This document shows positions 25,532 to 33,749 of a stretch of DNA of 46,282 nt, piece by piece (position 1 is the stretch's first letter; every line of letters begins with the position of its first letter). The stretch is from contig JAKIUY010000024.1 of NCBI GenBank assembly GCA_021647315.1, positions 1-46,282 of the forward strand, in the 5' to 3' direction. Under the pieces are notes generated by a model. The model did no database searches and was not told where the DNA came from. It saw only the letters and a list, made by a program, of their open reading frames with translations. This stretch comes from Victivallaceae bacterium (GTDB lineage Bacteria > Verrucomicrobiota > Lentisphaeria > Victivallales > Victivallaceae). Position numbers and translations under genes: made by a program.

Positions 25532-28417
25532 ATGAAAAAGGAAAATTTTAAAGTAACAGTTTCACTATTTGTAAAAGGCGCAAGCCTGCTATTAATGCTT
25601 ATCGGGCTTAATTTAATGTCGGCAACGCCGGTTAGTGGTGGCGATGACTTTGACCAGGCGTTCAGCAAATCAGCTAAAAGAAAACAGCCAGCTCAGCAAA
25701 AAGCAACTTCTACAGCAAAAATCAAAGCCAAGCCCAAAGTGAACGCGAGTGGAGATTTTGATCAGGCTTTTGCCGGGTATAAAGCCAGCAAAAAGCAACC
25801 GCAAACGAAGGCAGTCGCTAAACCAAAAGCTATCAGTAATGCTATTAATATTGCTCCATACACAGCTATCTCCAGTAATCCATATTGTGGGACATTGCAA
25901 TATCTGATAGATGGTGAAGTTCCTAAAGCCAAAGGTGGTAAAATGGCGGAAAGTGGCGCTTTTTTTGAAATGTCTGAAACTCAGTCTGATGGTAATATTG
26001 CCACTTACAGCTGTTTTCCCACTAGAAGCACCCAGGAAAAGATTATGTTCAGCCTGCCTGAGCCGACTAAAATTGACGGCATCAGTTTTTTCCAACGCGC
26101 CGCTTACTGTGAATCATATAAAATAACCGGTGATACCACCGGCGATGGCAAATTCGACAAACTGCTGTTGCAACGTTATGAGACCGGCAAACCAGGCTGG
26201 AATGCGGAATTGCTGCCCAAAAAACTTCCTAAATTATATGCGCTAAAGTTCGCGGTAATCAAAGCTAAAGGGCGCAGTGCGCCGCAAATTGCGGAATTTC
26301 AGCTTTTGATTAAAAAGAATCCGGACAACAAGACCCTGGCAGCAAAATGGCAACACCAAGCTGCAATTGCCTCCAGCAAACAAGAACTTAAATTCAGTGC
26401 TCCAGTCAAATTTGGCGCCAATCCGAGTAATGTGAACCAAACCGACAAATATCAATTTGGCGCAGTAGGTTCATTATGGATGTTTCTTGACCAGACAAGA
26501 CCTTATGAAGATAGAGGTCTGAATCCAGCCGCTATGGACGCGCTGAAAGATCTTACCATGGATCGCGTCAGGCTCTTTATTGGTCTTAAACCGAAATCAA
26601 TGGCTAAAGTAACCATCCCTAAAGCTGAAAAATATCGTAAAAATATCTTTCACCCCAAAGTACAAAAAAATAAGCGTTATGCAAAAATAGGCTCCAGTTG
26701 TATGCCATGGCCCAGTAAAGTTCTTGTCGGCTATCAGGATAACATCATTAAAAGAGCCGCCGGAGATTTCAAGAAAAACGGGCTAGGGCTGGGAATTATC
26801 CCACCCAGGAATCTACCGCCGTTTGATGTCAGATCGGGGTGGTATCCGATGGCCCAGCCTGACCGGCACGAACAGCCTGATCCGCGTTTCCCCTGTGTCT
26901 GGCATGGTGGCTACTGGGAACCGGCATTCTCACAGATTATCAAGGAAATCGTCGATTCAAATGTAACTTCACTGGATATTACGCCTGATGAATTTTATAT
27001 TGAAAATCACAACCTGCAACGCATGCCGAAAGATGATCCCTGCCGAAAAATATTCAAAAAGACTTATGGCATTGAAGTGCCTAAAAAGGTTGCCGACAAC
27101 GAGGATTATCGCAAATGGTTGCTTTTCGGTTACAACTCGACCGCAGGTACCTTTAAAAGCTTTGTTGATTCGGCAAAAAAAGCCAACCCGGCCGTTATCA
27201 CCGAAACCAATCTTTCTGTTGCGCCACTGCTGGTTTATAACAGCCCGACCTTTTCACTGGCACTTGATATTGTCGGGCATCGCAGCGGTATCGATCTACT
27301 GGGGGCAGACCCATATTTCCGGGCTGATACTCTGGGTCATTATCAAATGCCTAAAACCGCAGCTCTCTATCAGGGGGCGACTCCAACAAGAAAAACCGTA
27401 ATGATGCTTCAGGCGGTGTGCGGCGATTTCAGAACTCCATTCTCCAATCCAGTCTGGGCAGCAGGTACAGCTACCAGTATACTGATGCGCGGAGTCCATG
27501 ATATTGATTTTTACCGCTTCAACTACTATGCTAATATTTCACCACACGGCGACCAGAATCCTGCTTATAAGTTTTATAAAAACTGGATTAAAATGGTGCG
27601 TGCGCTTGAACCGCTGGGCATGAAAAAAGCTACAGTACCTAAAGATATTGCAATGCTCTATGCCCGCGCCGGCAATGACTGGTGGGAGTTAAAAGAAAAA
27701 GCTGAATATAATTTTAAAAACTATCCAAACAGTGCAATGGCTGGGTACGCGCATCATGATGCTGTAATGAAGATGCTGTTCAGCAATGGTCGACCCTTCG
27801 ACCTCTATTATCTGGACCAGCCCGCAACCTTGAAGAATATTCTAAAATACAAGGTTGTCATTATACCTTTTGCCTATTCTATCAGCCAAGCCGCTTATAA
27901 AATATTACAAACAGCACAGCAGCAGGGCGTTCGTATCCTGATAGTAAATCAGCTGGGTGAAACCAATGAATTAGGTACGGCATATTCCAAGCCATTGCTA
28001 AAAGATCTGATCAAGCTTCCGGGCGTGAAGTATATGGGTAAAGATCTGTTAACCCATGGCACCGATCCCAAAGTTCAGCGTGAACTGCTGGCAGATCTGG
28101 ACATCCTGCTTGGCAAAGATAAATCTTTCTTCGTCGCCACCTACGGCAAAGATGTTGAAGTCGGAATGTTGAAAAACAGCAAAAACGACAATATATTTAT
28201 TCCCATTGTCAATTGGCATAATCAACCGACCGTTATTGATCTTGGGCTGAAACTTCCATCAGGCAATTACGAACTATTACGTTATAGTCTTGACGGAATA
28301 TCTAAAAGCCAGCTAAATGGCAAGCAAATTCTGTCGGCAGAGGATTTGCGCAATTTCAAAATAAAATTACCCAAACACAATACCATAATCTTAGTGGTAA
28401 AAAACCGGAAAAAATAA
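25532..28417 (+). CDS. Large secreted TIM-barrel glycosidase-like protein (paralogue A)
   Basis: This 961-residue protein has a signal peptide (residues about 1-31), a Lys/Ala/Gln-rich linker holding two copies of DFDQAF about 36 residues apart, and a discoidin-like domain from about residue 104 (NIAPYTAISSNPYCGTLQYL). A large TIM-barrel region from about 308 carries DITPDEFYIEN, in which E487 is a candidate acid/base. Toward the C-terminus is a domain like that of GH42 beta-galactosidases (VVIIPFAYSISQAAYKILQ, then GVRILIVNQLGETNELG). A paralogue at 30943-33663 shares all domains except the DFDQAF linker. I judge it a GH42-clan enzyme of an unassigned family. AAAGG precedes the ATG. The isomerase gene follows after two bases. 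Confidence 0.7.
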   Translation: MKKENFKVTVSLFVKGASLLLMLIGLNLMSATPVSGGDDFDQAFSKSAKRKQPAQQKATSTAKIKAKPKVNASGDFDQAFAGYKASKKQPQTKAVAKPKAISNAINIAPYTAISSNPYCGTLQYLIDGEVPKAKGGKMAESGAFFEMSETQSDGNIATYSCFPTRSTQEKIMFSLPEPTKIDGISFFQRAAYCESYKITGDTTGDGKFDKLLLQRYETGKPGWNAELLPKKLPKLYALKFAVIKAKGRSAPQIAEFQLLIKKNPDNKTLAAKWQHQAAIASSKQELKFSAPVKFGANPSNVNQTDKYQFGAVGSLWMFLDQTRPYEDRGLNPAAMDALKDLTMDRVRLFIGLKPKSMAKVTIPKAEKYRKNIFHPKVQKNKRYAKIGSSCMPWPSKVLVGYQDNIIKRAAGDFKKNGLGLGIIPPRNLPPFDVRSGWYPMAQPDRHEQPDPRFPCVWHGGYWEPAFSQIIKEIVDSNVTSLDITPDEFYIENHNLQRMPKDDPCRKIFKKTYGIEVPKKVADNEDYRKWLLFGYNSTAGTFKSFVDSAKKANPAVITETNLSVAPLLVYNSPTFSLALDIVGHRSGIDLLGADPYFRADTLGHYQMPKTAALYQGATPTRKTVMMLQAVCGDFRTPFSNPVWAAGTATSILMRGVHDIDFYRFNYYANISPHGDQNPAYKFYKNWIKMVRALEPLGMKKATVPKDIAMLYARAGNDWWELKEKAEYNFKNYPNSAMAGYAHHDAVMKMLFSNGRPFDLYYLDQPATLKNILKYKVVIIPFAYSISQAAYKILQTAQQQGVRILIVNQLGETNELGTAYSKPLLKDLIKLPGVKYMGKDLLTHGTDPKVQRELLADLDILLGKDKSFFVATYGKDVEVGMLKNSKNDNIFIPIVNWHNQPTVIDLGLKLPSGNYELLRYSLDGISKSQLNGKQILSAEDLRNFKIKLPKHNTIILVVKNRKK

Positions 28418-28419
28418 AG

Positions 28420-29247
28420 ATGAAAATATCATTATGGTCTGCATATTTAATGGAGCAAAGCCCTGAAGAAATGGTAAGTACTTTTGTCAAACACGGCTAT
28501 AAGTATACTGAACTTTCAGACGAACATGGGTTTGAATTACTCCAGAGAGGGAATCCGGAAAAAACAGGCAGAGCTTTATATGATTATGCTGCTGGTCATG
28601 GATTTGCTTTCCCACAGGGGCATCTATGGTTAAAAGCGGATATTGTAGATCCTTCGCAGAATCATAGACTGGAGATAATAGACGAACTGAAAAAATGGTT
28701 GGAACTGTTCGGTGCATTAGATATAAGTGCAGGTGTTTTACATCCGGGTGGCGCAAACGCGCGCGCAGCGGGTTGGTCAGAAGAAAAAATATTTGATACA
28801 AGAAGTGAGAGTCTAAGAATTCTGACAGATTTCCAGAAAGGTAGACCGACAACAATCACTATTGAAAATTGCGGTGAAGATGTTGATGCTTTATTAAAAA
28901 TAACCGATGCGGTAGAGAGTGATAAACTTGCGATATGCCTTGATACAGGACATTTGAATCTGATAAATGGGGATCAGGAAGAATTTATCAGAAAATGCGG
29001 TGCTAAATTACAGGCTTTGCATATTGCCGATAATTTAGGCGTGAATGATGATCACATTTTACCCTATTCTGCGGGTACGGTTGATTGGCAAGGGGTGATG
29101 AGTGCATTAAAAGCAATAGATTATAACAAGTTATTTAATTTCGAAGTGCCAGGTGAAAGAAACTGCCCGCTTGAATTCAGGATTGCAAAATTGGATTATA
29201 TTTTAAACCTGGCTGAATTTATGGTGAAGCGAGCCCGTTCACGGTAG
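28420..29247 (+). CDS. Sugar phosphate isomerase/epimerase
   Basis: This 275-residue TIM-barrel protein has the four expected metal ligands: E149 in ITIENCGED, D175 in CLDTGHLNL, H201 in LHIADN and E242 in FNFEVPGE. It is shorter than, and only distantly related to, the isomerase at 15756-16679. It starts two bases after the stop of the large secreted protein, so it is co-transcribed with it, and a role in processing the sugar released by that enzyme is a fair inference. No signal peptide is present. The substrate is unknown. Confidence 0.9.
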   Translation: MKISLWSAYLMEQSPEEMVSTFVKHGYKYTELSDEHGFELLQRGNPEKTGRALYDYAAGHGFAFPQGHLWLKADIVDPSQNHRLEIIDELKKWLELFGALDISAGVLHPGGANARAAGWSEEKIFDTRSESLRILTDFQKGRPTTITIENCGEDVDALLKITDAVESDKLAICLDTGHLNLINGDQEEFIRKCGAKLQALHIADNLGVNDDHILPYSAGTVDWQGVMSALKAIDYNKLFNFEVPGERNCPLEFRIAKLDYILNLAEFMVKRARSR

Positions 29248-29340
29248 ATAAACAAACTAATCGAACAATGATTCCGTCAATGAAATTTGGCAGTAAAATA
29301 GTTATCAACATAAAATAAAAATTAATAAAGGAAAGTAACA

Positions 29341-30708
29341 ATGAGTGCAGTCCATGATGAAATCGCCATGCAGGCGTTGTCTGTGCAGACCACGGCGGTA
29401 AAAGAACAGTTTGAATCCTATCTTCATGAGTTCAAAGAAAGTTCATGGTACCCGGATTATTTTGCTGACCGCTCGATGTCCAAAGTAAAAAAAGATAAAA
29501 TAGATCCAGAAGCAGATCGCTTTATCTATCCTTTGCCTCCGACAGACGAGTGGCATAAAAGACTTGAAAAACTTGCCGAAGCGTGCTACGCCTACAGCGA
29601 TGCAGAACCATTGTCACAAGTCTATCTAATCAGTTTTTATCTGAAAAATGCGATTGAATGTCTACAGCAGGGCGATATTAAATCAGCCATAAAATTCTGT
29701 GGGGTCTATTCACATCTGATTGGCGATACCTGCGAACCCATCCATGCCATGAGCCCCGCTCTGCTTGATGTCATTGTTCCGCCGCCACCTGAGTTTCTAG
29801 GGTTTGAACTGCATGCAAATGTCGAAGGACTCAAAGCACCGGTAAATATAACGGGCTATCAACCAAAATTACTGGGCAAAAATTTAAAACAGGCTGAAAT
29901 GGGGGCATTTGCCGGTCTGATTCAATCCCATAAATTCGGAGCCGCCCAGGCAACACCAATTGTTCAGACTCTGTATGCCAAAGACAAAGAAAAGGCAACC
30001 GCCCTCTCATCATTGGCCCAATCTGAATCAGCCAGACATTTTGCAGATTTTATCTTTACCGTTTTTGCAATCGCTAACGGCGATGCGAATGAACAGGTTC
30101 ACCATTGTGATCTATGTGAATTGCCATATATCGGCAACAGCGTCGATATGCTCTACCGTTATCAACCAATAATAGATGCATCATTAGTCCCCTATTCAGG
30201 CGGGAAAATGCATCCACTCAGTTTACAAACAGACATTCGTCTGGCTAATACTGCTTCAAACTCCGCGACTATCGTCGCTACGGAAGCAGACAAAGCAAAT
30301 TATGCGAATAACCAAATGCAGATAGAGTCTGTTCATGGCTTCGGAGTGGTACCGCCACTGGGACCGCCGTTTACTGATGATCATATCAGAAATGCCGATA
30401 TTGAATTCTTTATTGTGCCAGGCGCCTATAGCGAGTTTTCCGCAACAGTCGGACTGAATCCACTCTTCACCGAGTCAATGCCGTCAGCGAAATTTCAAAT
30501 TATGACCGATGGTGAAATAGTCGCGGAATCAGTGATATTTAAACCGGGTGATCAGAGCCAGAATATTGTGGCGAAAATAGGAAATGCCAGATTTTTAACC
30601 CTACGCATGAGTTATGTTCATACACCGCAACCAGAACAGTTGACCAGGGTAAGCAGTCACCTTGCCTGGGTATCGCACGGCGTCTGGAGGGACCCGTGCT
30701 TAAATTAA
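29341..30708 (+). CDS. P1 nuclease / phospholipase C-like protein with NPCBM-like tail
   Basis: This 455-residue protein combines two parts. The N-terminal part (about 1-260) is helical and carries SHLIGDTCEPIHA, with H125, D129 and H135 spaced as in zinc-dependent phospholipase C and S1/P1 nuclease folds. Further candidate ligands include a histidine in ESARHFADF. The C-terminal part (about 310-455) reads like an NPCBM domain: VHGFGVVPPLGP, NADIEFFIVPGAYSEFSATV, FQIMTDGEIVAESVIFKPG and NARFLTLRMSY. No signal peptide is visible, which is odd for either part. AAAGGAAAG precedes the ATG. It lies between two genes for secreted glycosidase-like proteins. I do not know a characterised protein with this combination. 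Confidence 0.6.
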   Translation: MSAVHDEIAMQALSVQTTAVKEQFESYLHEFKESSWYPDYFADRSMSKVKKDKIDPEADRFIYPLPPTDEWHKRLEKLAEACYAYSDAEPLSQVYLISFYLKNAIECLQQGDIKSAIKFCGVYSHLIGDTCEPIHAMSPALLDVIVPPPPEFLGFELHANVEGLKAPVNITGYQPKLLGKNLKQAEMGAFAGLIQSHKFGAAQATPIVQTLYAKDKEKATALSSLAQSESARHFADFIFTVFAIANGDANEQVHHCDLCELPYIGNSVDMLYRYQPIIDASLVPYSGGKMHPLSLQTDIRLANTASNSATIVATEADKANYANNQMQIESVHGFGVVPPLGPPFTDDHIRNADIEFFIVPGAYSEFSATVGLNPLFTESMPSAKFQIMTDGEIVAESVIFKPGDQSQNIVAKIGNARFLTLRMSYVHTPQPEQLTRVSSHLAWVSHGVWRDPCLN

Positions 30709-30890
30709 AAATTAAGATTGATGAATTATGATTACAGTTGGTAAATATAGAACTGGGGGGATTGATACTTGAACTTTGATATTTGGGGCTAGAATGTGGA
30801 AATCGAATATTTTTTTACTTTGTCCACAATGTCCACCGAGTTCACAATATTCTCTCCCAAAAAGGGAAAAGTGGCAGACAATTAAAACAG

Positions 30891-30908
30891 CTGAGGTAAG
30901 TGCCTCAG
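30891..30908 (+). promoter_or_regulatory. Perfect hairpin upstream of paralogue B
   Basis: CTGAGG (30891-30896) pairs with CCTCAG (30903-30908) around TAAGTG, ending 34 bases before the start codon of the next gene. There is no T-tract. It may be an operator or a 5' leader structure. The rest of the 234-base gap shows no gene. Confidence 0.4.
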
Positions 30909-30942
30909 ATAAAATAACAGACTGAAGAAGGGAAATTAGAAT

Positions 30943-33663
30943 ATGAAGACCAAGAATAATTTTATCGCATCCAAAATACAAACTGCCACTGTTTGTATAA
31001 TGTTCATGGCTGCTTGCTGCTATAATCTGCCAGTATCGGCAGCAAGCAAAGGCAGGCAACAGACGCTTACTAAAACTAAATCAACAACCATAAATATTGC
31101 TCCCTATACAGTAATTACCAGCAATCCATATTGCGGAACATTGCAATATCTCACTGACGGAATCACGCCCTCCGCGTTAGGTGGCAGGACAGCTAACAAG
31201 GGGCCTTATCTGGAACATACCGAGATTGACCCAAAAGGTGAAATTGCCACCTATGCCTGTTTCCCGATAAAAAGTTCAAAACAGACAATAACATTTAAAC
31301 TGCCAAAACTGCTGAAAATATCAGCTATTCGTTTTTTCCAGCGTGCGGCCTACTCTGACTCTTTCGCCATTGAAGCCGACACCACCGGCGATGGTAAATT
31401 TGATACCATCGCACTTGAACGCCACGGCACGGCAAAGCCTGATTGGAACAGTGAAAAACTGCCTGACTCCATACCAAAAGTTTATCAAATAAGATTCCGT
31501 TCACTAAAGGAAAATGGCAGAGGAGCACCGCAAATCGCTGAATTTGAACTGCTGGTTGAGAATAGCGCAGCAAATCAAGCCTTAATCGGTAAGTGCAAAG
31601 CACAAAATATTCGTTCATTGCCGAATATACTGGAATGGCAGTCTGCCCAACCCTACCTGACCGGGCTCAAAACAGCTAAAAAAGACAAATACCAATTTGG
31701 TGTAGTAGCCAGTCTCTGGATGTGGCTTAGTCTGTCAGATCCTTATGGTAAAACCGGCATCAACCAACATGCATTGCAGGTTGTCAAAGATATGGATTTT
31801 GACCGCGTCAGACTCTTCGTCAAAGTTATGCCAAAATCTATCGAAAAAATAACAATGCCGACCAATCCTGAATATCTTTCACGTATCTACCCTGCGGATA
31901 TAAAAAAAAGCCGGCGTTATCAGGGTATCGGCAGCCTCTGCATGCCCTGGCCGAGTAAAGTTATGTTCGGGTATAAAGAAAATGTACTCAAACGGTTTGC
32001 CGAAGATATGGCAAAAGAGGGCATCGGCGTTGGCATAATTCCACCGAGAAACCAACCTCCGTTCGATGTCAGACCAGGTTTTTATCCCATGGCGCAGGCT
32101 GACTGTCATGAGAAACCCGATCCACGTTTTCCCTGTGTCTGGCACGGTGGCTACTGGGTTCCGGCATTTTCCCAGATCATCAAAGAGATAACGGAGTCCA
32201 GTGTGGCCTCAGTTGATGTAACCCCGGATGAATTTTATATTGAAGGTCACAACCTGCAACGTATGCCGAAAAATGATCCATGCCGGAAGAAATTCAAAGC
32301 AAGCTACGGTACTGAGGTTCCGGAAAAAGTTGCTGACAGCGAAGCCTACCGTAAATGGATTACCTATAACTACCAATCAACCGCTGATACCTTTAACAAA
32401 TTTGCAATTGCTGCAAAAAAAGCCAATCCCGATGTAATCACTGAAGTAAACCTATCCAAAGCATTTTTCCTCTTCTATGATCGGCCAAATTTCACTTTGG
32501 CGCTGGATATGATCGGTCATGCCGGCAAGATTGATTATATGGGTACAGATCCATATTTCAGAGCAGACACTCTCGGCCATTACCAGATGCCGAAAGCAAC
32601 CATGGTTTACCGCGGCACCACGCCGACAAAAAAGACCGTAATGATGCTTCAGGCAGTGTGTGGCGATTTCAGAACCCCGCTGACCAACCCCGTATGGGCG
32701 GCAGGCAATGCAACCAGCGTCCTGATGCGCGGTTGCCATGATATTGATTTTTACCGTATCACCTATTTTGCCAGTATCTATGGCAAAAAAGCCCAGCCTC
32801 CGATCTATAATATTTACAAACAGTGGATAAAAATGATCCGTAATCTTGAGCCATTAGGTCTGAAACAGGCCAAAATACCCAAAGATATCGCCTTTATCTA
32901 TTCCCGCAGCAGTATCGACTGGTGGGAACTTAAAGAACGGATGAAACTTAAACAAACCGGTAAGAAATTACCATATAACAATGCTGCCATGGCTGGTTAT
33001 GCCCATCATGATGCCGTGATGAAAATGCTCTTTACCAACGGTCTGCCATTTGAGCTTTATTACCTCGAACAACCCTCTACGTTGAAGAATATCCTCGACT
33101 ACAAGACCATAATTATTCCATTCCCATATTCCATCAGCCAAGCAGCCATAGATATTCTGGGACAGGCACGGCGTAAAGGAGTAAAAATAGTCATTGTCAA
33201 CCAGCTGGGTGAAACCAACGAGTTCGGCACACCGACCGTGACACCACAACTCAAAGCTTTCATCAAACAACCCGGTGTCAAATATATTGGCATCGACTTG
33301 CTCAAATATGGCAATACCCCGGCATCAGAGAAAAAAATAATCACAGCTCTGACTACAATGCTGGGCGATAAACGTTCATTATCCGCCGACACCAACGGTC
33401 TAGATGTTGAAGTAGGCCTATTAACCAATAAAACCAATGGCAATAGCTTTATCCCCGTAGTCAATTGGCACAATAAAGCGGTAGAAGTTAAACTGGGAGT
33501 GAAGGTTCCGGCAGGCGAATACCAGCTGTCCCGCTATGGTCTGGATGGGATTTCATCAGCATCCAAAAAATTCACTGCCAAGGAGCTGAAAAACTTTGCA
33601 GTAAAGCTGAAAAAACACGAAACATTTATTTTTGTAATAAAACCGGTGAAAAAATCACGTTGA
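30943..33663 (+). CDS. Large secreted TIM-barrel glycosidase-like protein (paralogue B)
   Basis: This 906-residue protein is a full-length paralogue of the one at 25532-28417, with long identical phrases such as NIAPYT, MPWPSKV, FPCVWHGGYW and KKTVMMLQAVCGDFRTP. It has a signal peptide (cleavage likely after PVSAAS near residue 32), a discoidin-like domain from about residue 47, and the barrel with DVTPDEFYIEG, in which E430 is the candidate acid/base. The GH42-like C-terminal domain follows (IIIPFPYSISQAAIDILG). It lacks the DFDQAF linker of paralogue A. GAAGGG lies upstream. The conserved PDEF glutamate in both copies supports enzymatic function; the substrate is unknown. Confidence 0.7.
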   Translation: MKTKNNFIASKIQTATVCIMFMAACCYNLPVSAASKGRQQTLTKTKSTTINIAPYTVITSNPYCGTLQYLTDGITPSALGGRTANKGPYLEHTEIDPKGEIATYACFPIKSSKQTITFKLPKLLKISAIRFFQRAAYSDSFAIEADTTGDGKFDTIALERHGTAKPDWNSEKLPDSIPKVYQIRFRSLKENGRGAPQIAEFELLVENSAANQALIGKCKAQNIRSLPNILEWQSAQPYLTGLKTAKKDKYQFGVVASLWMWLSLSDPYGKTGINQHALQVVKDMDFDRVRLFVKVMPKSIEKITMPTNPEYLSRIYPADIKKSRRYQGIGSLCMPWPSKVMFGYKENVLKRFAEDMAKEGIGVGIIPPRNQPPFDVRPGFYPMAQADCHEKPDPRFPCVWHGGYWVPAFSQIIKEITESSVASVDVTPDEFYIEGHNLQRMPKNDPCRKKFKASYGTEVPEKVADSEAYRKWITYNYQSTADTFNKFAIAAKKANPDVITEVNLSKAFFLFYDRPNFTLALDMIGHAGKIDYMGTDPYFRADTLGHYQMPKATMVYRGTTPTKKTVMMLQAVCGDFRTPLTNPVWAAGNATSVLMRGCHDIDFYRITYFASIYGKKAQPPIYNIYKQWIKMIRNLEPLGLKQAKIPKDIAFIYSRSSIDWWELKERMKLKQTGKKLPYNNAAMAGYAHHDAVMKMLFTNGLPFELYYLEQPSTLKNILDYKTIIIPFPYSISQAAIDILGQARRKGVKIVIVNQLGETNEFGTPTVTPQLKAFIKQPGVKYIGIDLLKYGNTPASEKKIITALTTMLGDKRSLSADTNGLDVEVGLLTNKTNGNSFIPVVNWHNKAVEVKLGVKVPAGEYQLSRYGLDGISSASKKFTAKELKNFAVKLKKHETFIFVIKPVKKSR

Positions 33664-33680
33664 ACTGTTAGTATAAATTA

Positions 33681-33723
33681 GAGGTAATAGCAAAATCCTA
33701 CGGTAGATTATTGCTAGTGCCTC
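33681..33723 (+). terminator. Imperfect hairpin between paralogue B and the beta-helix gene
   Basis: GAGG (33681-33684) and AGCAA (33689-33693) pair with TTGCT (33711-33715) and CCTC (33720-33723), leaving a symmetric 4-base internal loop. It sits between the preceding stop and the GGAGG ribosome-binding site of the next gene. There is no T-tract, so an attenuator or mRNA-processing site is as likely as a terminator. Confidence 0.35.
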
Positions 33724-33749
33724 ACAACCATCCCCTATGGAGGCGTAAA

